Source: a virus
Strand: one strand, 5' to 3'
DNA: 22,439 bases
IMG/VR virus record: IMGVR_UViG_3300030328_001986
Span: 1-22,439 of that record
The notes beneath the pieces are model-generated. The model saw nothing but the letters and a program-made list of their open reading frames with translations, was not told the origin of the DNA and searched no databases. The translations under genes were made by a program, and so were the position numbers. Of this stretch, positions 15,529 to 22,439 are shown piece after piece. The number at the start of each line of letters is the position of its first letter. Positions within the stretch are counted from its first letter, which is position 1.

Positions 15529-17316
15529 TTATATCTCCGTGTTAGTTGCTCTTACTTGGTCACCTTGGTTTAACAATACACCGTCACCACCAGTATCACC
15601 ACCGCCAGTATTGTCTTCTGTATTGACATTGTCTGTTTGATTAAGTTTAATAGCCATTAATTGCACGTAGTCCATTTGTGTTCCATCCGCAAATTTAAAA
15701 AGTTCGTTCTCTTCGTCCCACTCCCAATCTCCATGCTCTCCTACAGCAGTTTCAACTTTGGCCCATTCTTCAGCGTTTAGAGAATTAAATTTTTCTTCAG
15801 TTGCTTTTTTTACAGTAAAAGGAAGATTATCTCTTATGGTCATTTTCCACTCATTTGCATCAGTGCCAAGTGTTTTTAGGTCAGCTTCAATAGGGTTAAA
15901 CGTAGCTATTTCGTCTTGTAGCTTTTTCAGCATTGCTACTTGATCTTCCTTTGTACCTTTGTTAAAATTAAATTCTTTTGTTTCACCACCCTCTACCTTA
16001 ACCTTAAGTATACCATTATCAACATCAAAATCAAGTAAGTCATTTTTAACCTCTGTCTCATAAGTGGCTAGTAAATTGTCCAACAAAGGACCACCATCAT
16101 CAGTGACTAATCTATTAAAATCAGTAGTATTTTCATTATAGTCATCGCCTAAAACAGTATTAAACTTTTGGTCTTTGTAAACCTCTAATCTTTTTGCCTT
16201 AACCGCATCAGCCGTTGGCGCTTTACCACCTTTACCCATAAACATACCGCCCTCGCCAGGTAAATTAAAATATCTATTTTGCTTTTGCATCACATCTTTT
16301 TGCTTTATCTCGTAACCAGCTGTAGTTATTTCTCCCATGTATTTAGCAAGCAAATCTGTAATTACTTTTTTTCTACCACCAGTGTCATTGTAATCTCTAG
16401 TGCCATTTGGATTTGTATTGTTCAACCACGCTTTTAACGCGTCTGGATCGTTTTTGTCTAACGTTTTCTTAAAATCACCCGTTCCAACATTGTAATACTC
16501 ATCAGAAAGCTCACCCCTAGTAAACTTACCATAGAAATCATTACCCTCAATACCATCACCGCCTGGGTCTTGGCCTAATAAGGTTTTTAGATCAAAAAAG
16601 CTTAGATTCATACCTTTAAACTTGTCTTTATAGTCTTGCTCAAAAGTAGGCGGCGCACCTTCCCAACCATCAGTCCTTCCGTTAACTTCAGTTGAAAAAA
16701 CGTTTAATATAGCCTCACCACCCTGATCGTGAAAATCAGATCCCAACGGTAAATTATTCTCATCAAACCAAGTTATATTACCCTCTGACTCTTCTCCATA
16801 ACCATCTGGATTTAATATACCATATTTTACAACACCATTCTCGTCTTCTTTAACGGAATAGTTACCAGCTCTAAGCTCTCTTTGAAAATGCAAGTCTGTT
16901 TCGTCACTATTAAGAGCAAACGTCTCTTCACCATTATGAAACTCTCTATGGCCTTTTATTAAACCTTCCATTCTCATTATTGCGTTTACATGAGAGTTTG
17001 ATTTTCTCAATATTTCTGCTTGAGCTGTTGGATTTCCTTCCATGTCAGCGTACGCTTGAGATTGTGATTTTAAATACGCTGTTACCTGGTCTTGAACTTT
17101 TGAATGAGCAAAGCCGGTGTTGTCATCTAACCCCTTAATATAAGCAGCGTCAAACTTTGCTTTGTTTTCTCTATTTCGCTTGTTTTTATCACCTTGAGCC
17201 TTTAGCATATTTTGAGTCAATTGACCAACCGCCGCTGCGCCTTGCAGCATTGGGTCAACACCATAAGTTGCTCTATCCGCTTGTATTACTGTTGAATCTG
17301 CTTTTCCAAATGCCAT
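15529..17316 (-). CDS. Putative internal virion protein (gp15-like position)
   Basis: 595 aa starting MAFGKADSTVIQAD at the ATG at 17316. No family is recognised. There is no signal peptide and no TM segment. It is strongly acidic and mostly helical/loop-like. The first ~130 residues are Ala/Gln-rich helices (LQGAAAVGQLTQNMLKAQGD, then a Lys/Arg-rich stretch). The middle is rich in Asp, Asn and Gly (GQDPGGDGIEGNDFYG), and the C-terminus is a Gly/Asp linker, NTGGGDTGGDG. It lies between the gp14-like gene (25-nt gap) and the giant gp16-like gene (19-nt gap), so a second component of the ejected internal core is the best guess. The CDS is certain; the role is by position only. Confidence 0.8.
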   Translation of the reverse strand: MAFGKADSTVIQADRATYGVDPMLQGAAAVGQLTQNMLKAQGDKNKRNRENKAKFDAAYIKGLDDNTGFAHSKVQDQVTAYLKSQSQAYADMEGNPTAQAEILRKSNSHVNAIMRMEGLIKGHREFHNGEETFALNSDETDLHFQRELRAGNYSVKEDENGVVKYGILNPDGYGEESEGNITWFDENNLPLGSDFHDQGGEAILNVFSTEVNGRTDGWEGAPPTFEQDYKDKFKGMNLSFFDLKTLLGQDPGGDGIEGNDFYGKFTRGELSDEYYNVGTGDFKKTLDKNDPDALKAWLNNTNPNGTRDYNDTGGRKKVITDLLAKYMGEITTAGYEIKQKDVMQKQNRYFNLPGEGGMFMGKGGKAPTADAVKAKRLEVYKDQKFNTVLGDDYNENTTDFNRLVTDDGGPLLDNLLATYETEVKNDLLDFDVDNGILKVKVEGGETKEFNFNKGTKEDQVAMLKKLQDEIATFNPIEADLKTLGTDANEWKMTIRDNLPFTVKKATEEKFNSLNAEEWAKVETAVGEHGDWEWDEENELFKFADGTQMDYVQLMAIKLNQTDNVNTEDNTGGGDTGGDGVLLNQGDQVRATNTEI

Positions 17317-17341
17317 GTTTTTATAATTTTATATTTTAATC

Positions 17342-18031
17342 TTACTTAAGTTTGTCATATATACCACCAACAGCCATACCTATACCACCAGCCATTTGTC
17401 CCATAGCTTGTGATTGTGCTTGTTGAGCCGCTCCTAATCTATTTGCATCCATACCTAATAATGTTCCCTGCTTACTCTGTTCCATTTGCATAGATGTTAC
17501 TTCACCTTGTGCTTTCGCCATATCAACAGCCGAAGCTCCTTTGGCTTGCAATTGTTGAATATTACCTTTCTCTTGAGCCGTCATCATATCTATTTTAGCT
17601 TGATTTTGCGCTGCTGCAAGATTGTTTGCCGCTTCTTGCTGTCCTATTGACGCTGCTGACTGTCTAGCAAATTTAGCACTGGTATTAGCCATAGCTTGAG
17701 CTAAACTCGCAATACCACTTCCACCCGCTGCACCCTGCATGTTAGCCATGATATTAGCTTGGCTTTGTTGAAACTGTTCTGATTGAAACTCAGCTTGTTG
17801 TGTATTGACTTCAAGATCCGCCATAGCGTTATCCATTCCAGCATATTGACTTTCCATCCCAGCAAATCTATTTTTAAGATTAGCATAAGGATTGCTAGTA
17901 TCTAAATTTTTATATATATTTTTTTGTTTATTATATGCGGTTCTAGCATCATTTAATTCTTTTTTTCTTTTTCCACCCCAATCTACAGACATTAAAGCTT
18001 GAGCTGCTCCTCCTATTATTGCTCCCCACAT
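17342..18031 (-). CDS. Putative internal virion protein (gp14-like, Ala/Gln/Met-rich)
   Basis: 229 aa. It starts MWGAIIGGAAQALMSVDW, a short hydrophobic glycine-rich helix, then KRKKELNDARTAYNKQKNIYK. Residues ~70-220 are a long low-complexity helix-former rich in Ala, Gln, Met and Ser (QQAEFQSEQFQQSQANIMAN, MANTSAKFARQSAASIGQQE), ending in a Gly-rich hydrophobic GQMAGGIGMAVGGIYDKLK. This composition with hydrophobic ends is typical of small internal-core proteins of short-tailed phages (T7 gp14 type), which insert into the outer membrane during ejection. The gene is first of the three-gene core block and is preceded by the longest gap in the window (65 nt). Confidence 0.8.
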   Translation of the reverse strand: MWGAIIGGAAQALMSVDWGGKRKKELNDARTAYNKQKNIYKNLDTSNPYANLKNRFAGMESQYAGMDNAMADLEVNTQQAEFQSEQFQQSQANIMANMQGAAGGSGIASLAQAMANTSAKFARQSAASIGQQEAANNLAAAQNQAKIDMMTAQEKGNIQQLQAKGASAVDMAKAQGEVTSMQMEQSKQGTLLGMDANRLGAAQQAQSQAMGQMAGGIGMAVGGIYDKLK

Positions 18032-18096
18032 ATCGTATTGTTTTTAATTAGTATCATAATTGTGTTGTATGTTAATATAGTTACATTTTTTAGTGA
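18032..18096 (-). other. 65-nt intergenic gap upstream of the internal-core genes
   Basis: This is the largest non-coding gap in the window. It is AT-rich, and I see no convincing hairpin. TTAACA and TATGAT occur on the minus strand but only about 11 nt apart, too close for a standard sigma-70 promoter. No TAnnTTTG-type Bacteroidota -7 element is evident. It may hold a leader or weak promoter; nothing firm can be said. Confidence 0.3.
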
Positions 18097-18450
18097 TTAT
18101 TTACTACTTATAGCTACTTCCGAACCAACAGCAAATAACTCAGCTTTTGACGTGGTTGTATTTTTCATTTCTACCTCCGCATAGTAACCAGTAAGCTTAG
18201 AATTACAAACATCTGCTTTTTTAACAAAGAATACAAAATCGTTAGTAGTAGGAAATCTAGGATAATCAGTATCGGTAAATTGTATTGTTACAGACTTTCT
18301 ATCGGCTGATATAGCGGTGACATCTCCCACGTAAAAAGTATCACTACCTATTTTTGTAAATACAGAATCTCTAGCGTTAGCGTTACCACCAACCTGTAAA
18401 GATTTATTTACTTCGTTTGCAAATGTTAAAATTATTGTTTCTTGTGCCAT
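18097..18450 (-). CDS. Small beta-rich virion-associated protein (hypothetical)
   Basis: 117 aa from the ATG at 18450, 16 nt after the preceding stop. There is no signal peptide or TM segment. Predicted strands alternate with polar loops: ETIILTFANEVNKSLQVG, DTFYVGDVTAISADRKSVTI, FVFFVKKADVCNSKLTGYYA, then EVEMKNTTTSKAELFAVGSE. It reads as a compact all-beta domain, which suits a minor head or tail structural component. The block of structural genes around it supports this, but no family is recognised. Confidence 0.78.
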   Translation of the reverse strand: MAQETIILTFANEVNKSLQVGGNANARDSVFTKIGSDTFYVGDVTAISADRKSVTIQFTDTDYPRFPTTNDFVFFVKKADVCNSKLTGYYAEVEMKNTTTSKAELFAVGSEVAISSK

Positions 18451-18466
18451 ATTTATATAAGTGTTA

Positions 18467-19798
18467 TTAAGCCGATCCTAATCCTCCATCATTTTGTGCT
18501 CCACCAGTTATAGTTCCAGACCCAGTAGATGGTGGTGATGTATGTACTTGTATTTGTTGAAACGCTTGCACGCCAACAGAGTTTACTGACTGAACATAAA
18601 CAGGACTTATTTGTTCTTCAGATAAAGATTTAACACTCAGCGTTGATGGAGAGGTAAATCCAGTAAAAGAATTAGACGAGGTCTCCGTAAGTGTTATAGT
18701 AAAGTCAATATCTGCATCACTACTATTTTTTGGAAAATTTATATACTGTGTGTAAATACCATTAGAAGCTATTGTTTTGGTTCCTGACGCAACTAACACA
18801 TGTTGTAGTTTCATTGTCTCAGTAGAAGCTAGTGCTTGAGCTGTGTCAAAAGTAATTGTATCTGGATTAGCTGTTGTACTTTTACTAACAACCTTTGGTG
18901 TAGGAGTGGCTATGGTAGTTGAACTTAAATAAACTATCTCCATGCCCTTGTTCACCGTTGATACATCTGAACCTGAACCCATAATTAATGTAGTAGCGGC
19001 AGATTGAACAGAGTTTAGAGTAGTAAAAGCTATCAAACCACTCAACACGCTTAACGTAAATGTAGCTCCTGGATCACCAAAAACCACTAACAATCTTGTT
19101 TCAGCGTTTTTGTTTATATTTCTTGTAGTTGGTAAGCTTGACATGGTTAAATCTTTATTAGAATTAGCCGCTGAAATAGATAATTCTTCTAAAGATTTGC
19201 CAGGCGGTTTTGCTAGTAATTGATAACCATATATTCTGCTGCTTGATCCTGTTACATCAACAGATGTTAGGGCTTTAATGTTTATAACATCATTTCTTTT
19301 TAACTTTTTCAACCCAACTTTATGCGTTATCGCATAAACTCTTTTTATAAGTTCTGTAGTATTTTCAAAAGTATCAGTTGTAACAACTTTATAATCGTTC
19401 ATGTTACTTACGTCGTGAAAATCTATAATTGGATTAGGACTTAATATTCTACCGATTTCTCTTTCTACTGTAATTGTTAAAACACTAGTATCACCAACTC
19501 TACCCTCTACGTTAAAAGTATCATCTAAACTAGTAAAAGTTACAGTTGTACCGCTATCTATAGTTGTAGATGTGTCTAAAGTTACCTTTGTTCTTCTATT
19601 ACCAGAATAAACAACATCTTCAACAGCGTTAACTTTAGCAGACCCGGTGTAACCAGTGAACGATATTTGTTGTCCAACTTTTATTTGACCATTACTAACA
19701 AAATGATGTTCAACACCAGTTACATTAGCAATAGAATCTGCTGTTGTTGTAATAACAACACTACAACCTTGTCTAAATATTTTTATCTCTCCTGTCAT
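18467..19798 (-). CDS. Beta-rich structural protein (putative tail/virion component)
   Basis: 443 aa. Its ATG at 19798 lies 1 nt after the stop of the large structural gene, so the two are co-translated. The protein is very rich in Thr, Ser and Val and reads as successive beta modules: N-terminal strands with SFTGYTGSAKVNAVEDVVYS and RRTKVTLDTSTTIDSG, a middle part with VYAITHKVGLKKLKRNDVIN and RLLVVFGDPGATFTLSVL, further strands through TIASNGIYTQYINFP, and a Gly-rich tail (GSGTITGGAQNDGG). No signal peptide or catalytic motif is seen. Best guess is a tail-associated or head-decoration protein. The CDS is secure; the function is inferred from context. Confidence 0.8.
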   Translation of the reverse strand: MTGEIKIFRQGCSVVITTTADSIANVTGVEHHFVSNGQIKVGQQISFTGYTGSAKVNAVEDVVYSGNRRTKVTLDTSTTIDSGTTVTFTSLDDTFNVEGRVGDTSVLTITVEREIGRILSPNPIIDFHDVSNMNDYKVVTTDTFENTTELIKRVYAITHKVGLKKLKRNDVINIKALTSVDVTGSSSRIYGYQLLAKPPGKSLEELSISAANSNKDLTMSSLPTTRNINKNAETRLLVVFGDPGATFTLSVLSGLIAFTTLNSVQSAATTLIMGSGSDVSTVNKGMEIVYLSSTTIATPTPKVVSKSTTANPDTITFDTAQALASTETMKLQHVLVASGTKTIASNGIYTQYINFPKNSSDADIDFTITLTETSSNSFTGFTSPSTLSVKSLSEEQISPVYVQSVNSVGVQAFQQIQVHTSPPSTGSGTITGGAQNDGGLGSA

Positions 19799-19799
19799 A

Positions 19800-22439
19800 T
19801 TATATTTGTTCTTGATAAGCTGATCCAGCTGTCATTGTTAATGTTGATGTCGTATCTGCTGTAGGCCATGGGTTTGAAGTTATGACAATTCTAACCCTTA
19901 GAGATCCGGAACCTTCTAGCGTAACGCTAACAACCCCTGCGAAATCACTGATGCTTTCCGCGTAATTAAAGGTAAAGTCTGTAGTAGATAGTTTCCACGC
20001 AACCCCTTTTACTGTTTGTGGGTGCACGTAAAAATCGGCGGTTGGAACAACGTTACTTCCTTGCGCAAGATTAATTTTAATTGTTGAGTCTGTAGAAGTT
20101 GTGTCTGTTGCTGAGTTGTTAAATATCCATCTTTTAGGTTCTTTATTTGTCGCAATATCTACCGCTGTTATAACATGCTGTGAACCAGAGGTATTACTGT
20201 TTGCATTTACACTTGATGGTTTCCCTATACCCTGAACGTTTAATCCAGAAGTTTTTAGTAAGTCCACGTCGTTATTAATATTAACACCTTTTATAAAGTT
20301 AAAATATTTACCTTCTTTTTCAATAAAACTTGATACGCTCCCGCTTTCTTTATCTGTCGTTATGGTGTTAGCCGTCCAACCACTGTCACCCTCATAATTT
20401 ATTGTTTTAAAATCTTTAACTGTATCAGGCTCTGAGTTAAAAACTAATTTTAAAGTAGAGTCGTATTGAGTTCCATAAAAGTTATTTCTAGTAGCACTTT
20501 CTCCATGCATGTATATTTCCCCACCATTAAACGTGTAGTATGAGTTTGAATATGATATACCACTTTCTGGTTTAAAAGATTTAAAAGCTGTCCACCCATT
20601 TACTTTTTCGGTAAAACTTACCGTTTTGTCGTTTAAGGTTAGATTGTAATTGTCCTTTAGAGAGTCATAAGAACCTTTTATAACCAAAGAGTTATCTAGA
20701 TTATCTCTAAAAAACTTCGACATACCCTTTTCCGCTATATCAGTTATACCATCGCCAGATAATCTTATAACAGCACCTCTTTTTCTATCCGCATAATAGC
20801 ATCTGTAACCAAAAGACGCAAAAGATTCTGGATTTGTAGATATACCAAACTCACCAACAAACGGGACAACTTGTCCTAAAACATTATTTGTAGAGGTTAA
20901 ATTAACATTCCCATCTGCATTAAATAAAGCATCTTTGTTTGCTAAAACCTTCAACGTTTTATCTTCGCATAAAACCACTACGTTAGTGTTTCTAGTAAAT
21001 AACTTTTGAATACTACCGTAATCTGGATTTAAATCTTTTGTTATTTTTTCCCCTTGTATAAATTGATTTAAACTATTAAAACTAGATTTAGAATTGTATA
21101 TACCAGAGTATATTATACCATTAGCTTTTCTTTCTTCTTTATAATCAGATTCTAATATAGTTGACACCCTTGGTCCTTTGTCTATAGTGACCTCATTATA
21201 ATCATCAAAGATTCTATTTGATTCTACACCGTTACCAAACGCAAAGCAGTTGTAATATTTTAAATCAGCTTGGTTCATTTCTATTATATTATACACCTGA
21301 GCGTTGACCGTGTTAAAATTATTAGATTTTGTCGCCATAATACCACTTCCTGGTGGTAACAACTCTATTTCTAGAACTACATTTTGGGAGAATAAAATGT
21401 TTCCATTTTGATCTTTTTTGCATATTGTTATTTTTTCTCCAGCAGGTATGTTGTGTAAAACATAAGCAGGATCTATTTGAAAGACATTTCCAGTGTTGTT
21501 TTGCTTTGATCTCATTTTTACAATAACTGCGTCAGCGTGCAAAGGATTATCACCGTTGGGTGTTCTATAATCTGTTTTTACACTCATCCCGGTTTTAACA
21601 ACCATTCTAGTTACCGGTGTTTCGTAGAATAAATTTAAATCTAACTTTTCTTTAGGTAACACCTCGAAAACAGCTGGAGACTCACTACTCATTTTAGCTT
21701 CACCAAAATCAATTTCACAAGCTGAAAACACGCTACCATTTGTAGAAGCTGTTTTTGCTTCGTTAGCTTTTTGAACAGCACCTGTCCCAATAGCGTCATT
21801 TACCGCGTAAGTACCGCTAGTTGTGGATAATTCTAAGGGAACGTTTACAGGTTGTCCTTGACTGTCAGTTTCCTCAAAAGGACTCCACCTAATAGATTTG
21901 TCTAGCTCCACTTCTATAATAATAGCTTTTTCGTAATACTTTAGTTCAAAAGGATCTATTCTGTTTGTTTGCATGCAAGTTTGTCCAGCTCTATCAACAC
22001 ACTGCGTGTTAACAGCAAAAGCAGATCTAGTAGCCATAATAGTGTAGACAGTGTTTGTTGGGTCATTTGTAAACCTAAAGGTTTGCCCTTTGGTTTTTAA
22101 ATATGTAAAAAAGTTATACGCGTTGTGACCTAAAACACCAGCGCTTTCAATAAACTTATCTATACCCACAATTTTAAAAGTACAATTACTCTTACCAACT
22201 TGAAAACCATCACCAACATACGGGTACGCATCATGATTTGTGTATTTTTCATCTTCAGCCTGTTGATCTTCAGTTACGTTGGTATACATGTCATTAGCTG
22301 GGGTACTTTTAAGTATAAAACTAACAGATTGATCAATAAGAAACATAGGGTTACTTGATCCACCAGATAATGATGGCGTTGTGTAATTTAGCTCTTTCAT
22401 GCTATAACCAGTTATACTATCCTGGCCAGTATGCGTGTC
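19800..22439 (-). CDS. Large beta-rich virion protein, crAss-type stabilisation/muzzle-like (5' end outside window)
   Basis: An ATG at 22400 would give 866 aa (MKELNYTTPSLSGG), but the 13 codons upstream (DTHTGQDSITGYS) stay open to the window edge, so the true start probably lies beyond. The N-terminal visible part is a beta domain with several Cys. Around residues 490-690 (counted from the ATG) comes a conserved-looking block: VPFVGEFGISTNPESFASFG, YYADRKRGAVIRLSGDGITD, NLTLNDKTVSFTEKVNGWTA, RNNFYGTQYDSTLKLVFN and TINYEGDSGW. To my recollection this pattern is shared with 'stabilisation' (muzzle) proteins of crAss-like and other Bacteroidota podoviruses. The C-terminus is an Ig-like beta region. 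Likely a tail-tube or muzzle component; the name is an inference. Confidence 0.82.
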   Translation of the reverse strand, partial: DTHTGQDSITGYSMKELNYTTPSLSGGSSNPMFLIDQSVSFILKSTPANDMYTNVTEDQQAEDEKYTNHDAYPYVGDGFQVGKSNCTFKIVGIDKFIESAGVLGHNAYNFFTYLKTKGQTFRFTNDPTNTVYTIMATRSAFAVNTQCVDRAGQTCMQTNRIDPFELKYYEKAIIIEVELDKSIRWSPFEETDSQGQPVNVPLELSTTSGTYAVNDAIGTGAVQKANEAKTASTNGSVFSACEIDFGEAKMSSESPAVFEVLPKEKLDLNLFYETPVTRMVVKTGMSVKTDYRTPNGDNPLHADAVIVKMRSKQNNTGNVFQIDPAYVLHNIPAGEKITICKKDQNGNILFSQNVVLEIELLPPGSGIMATKSNNFNTVNAQVYNIIEMNQADLKYYNCFAFGNGVESNRIFDDYNEVTIDKGPRVSTILESDYKEERKANGIIYSGIYNSKSSFNSLNQFIQGEKITKDLNPDYGSIQKLFTRNTNVVVLCEDKTLKVLANKDALFNADGNVNLTSTNNVLGQVVPFVGEFGISTNPESFASFGYRCYYADRKRGAVIRLSGDGITDIAEKGMSKFFRDNLDNSLVIKGSYDSLKDNYNLTLNDKTVSFTEKVNGWTAFKSFKPESGISYSNSYYTFNGGEIYMHGESATRNNFYGTQYDSTLKLVFNSEPDTVKDFKTINYEGDSGWTANTITTDKESGSVSSFIEKEGKYFNFIKGVNINNDVDLLKTSGLNVQGIGKPSSVNANSNTSGSQHVITAVDIATNKEPKRWIFNNSATDTTSTDSTIKINLAQGSNVVPTADFYVHPQTVKGVAWKLSTTDFTFNYAESISDFAGVVSVTLEGSGSLRVRIVITSNPWPTADTTSTLTMTAGSAYQEQI

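Noticed and set aside
18032-18096. Promoter with TTAACA and TATGAT
   Set aside because: The spacing is only about 11 nt, and A/T-rich sequence yields such boxes by chance.

Overview
The window looks like part of an AT-rich tailed-phage genome whose host is a member of the Bacteroidota, probably a marine flavobacterium. The host assignment is inferred from several signs. Secreted proteins carry Bacteroidota hallmarks: paired-Cys repeats ending in VDDGSC, an Omp28-type thioredoxin-fold protein, and a C-terminus like a type IX secretion (T9SS) sorting domain. Translation starts have A/T-rich leaders without a clear Shine-Dalgarno sequence. I recognise no chromosomal housekeeping gene. All genes lie on the minus strand, so transcription runs from high to low coordinates.

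Layout in the direction of transcription: (1) 22439-18097, three structural genes. The first is a large beta-rich virion protein resembling the 'stabilisation/muzzle' proteins of crAss-like and related short-tailed phages; it is open at the window edge. A 443-aa beta/Thr/Ser-rich protein and a 117-aa beta protein follow. (2) 18031-4863, three genes in the order and style of the T7 internal core (gp14-gp15-gp16): a 229-aa Ala/Gln/Met-rich protein, a 595-aa acidic protein, and a 3548-aa giant protein. The giant protein begins with a glucosaminidase-like domain. It also contains an HExxH metalloprotease-like motif, a segment resembling sigma-70 region 2, a HAD-type phosphatase domain and a hydrophobic/poly-Asp/basic C-terminus. 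It fills almost half of the window. (3) 4852-1, a tightly packed set of small genes and envelope or secreted genes: an outer-membrane-barrel-like protein with a lipobox, a staphylococcal-nuclease-type nuclease, a one-TM/coiled-coil protein, a thioredoxin-fold protein that has lost CxxC, a 28-residue Cys-rich ORF, an Omp28-like protein with CVFC and a T9SS-like tail, and a MAM-domain protein with Cys-pair repeats that runs off the left edge.

Most junctions are 1-25 nt gaps or 8-nt start/stop overlaps (ATGAGTAA, GTGCGTAG), so this is probably one or a few polycistronic units. The largest gap is 65 nt (18032-18096). There is no gene-free stretch over 300 nt, and I see no tRNA, rRNA, CRISPR array, insertion sequence or convincing hairpin terminator.

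Working model (inference): the right and middle genes build the virion and its ejected core, with the giant protein supplying cell-wall cleavage and perhaps early takeover functions. The left genes would alter the infected cell's envelope and secreted surface using host Sec, lipoprotein and T9SS export, in a way not usual for a standard lysis cassette.
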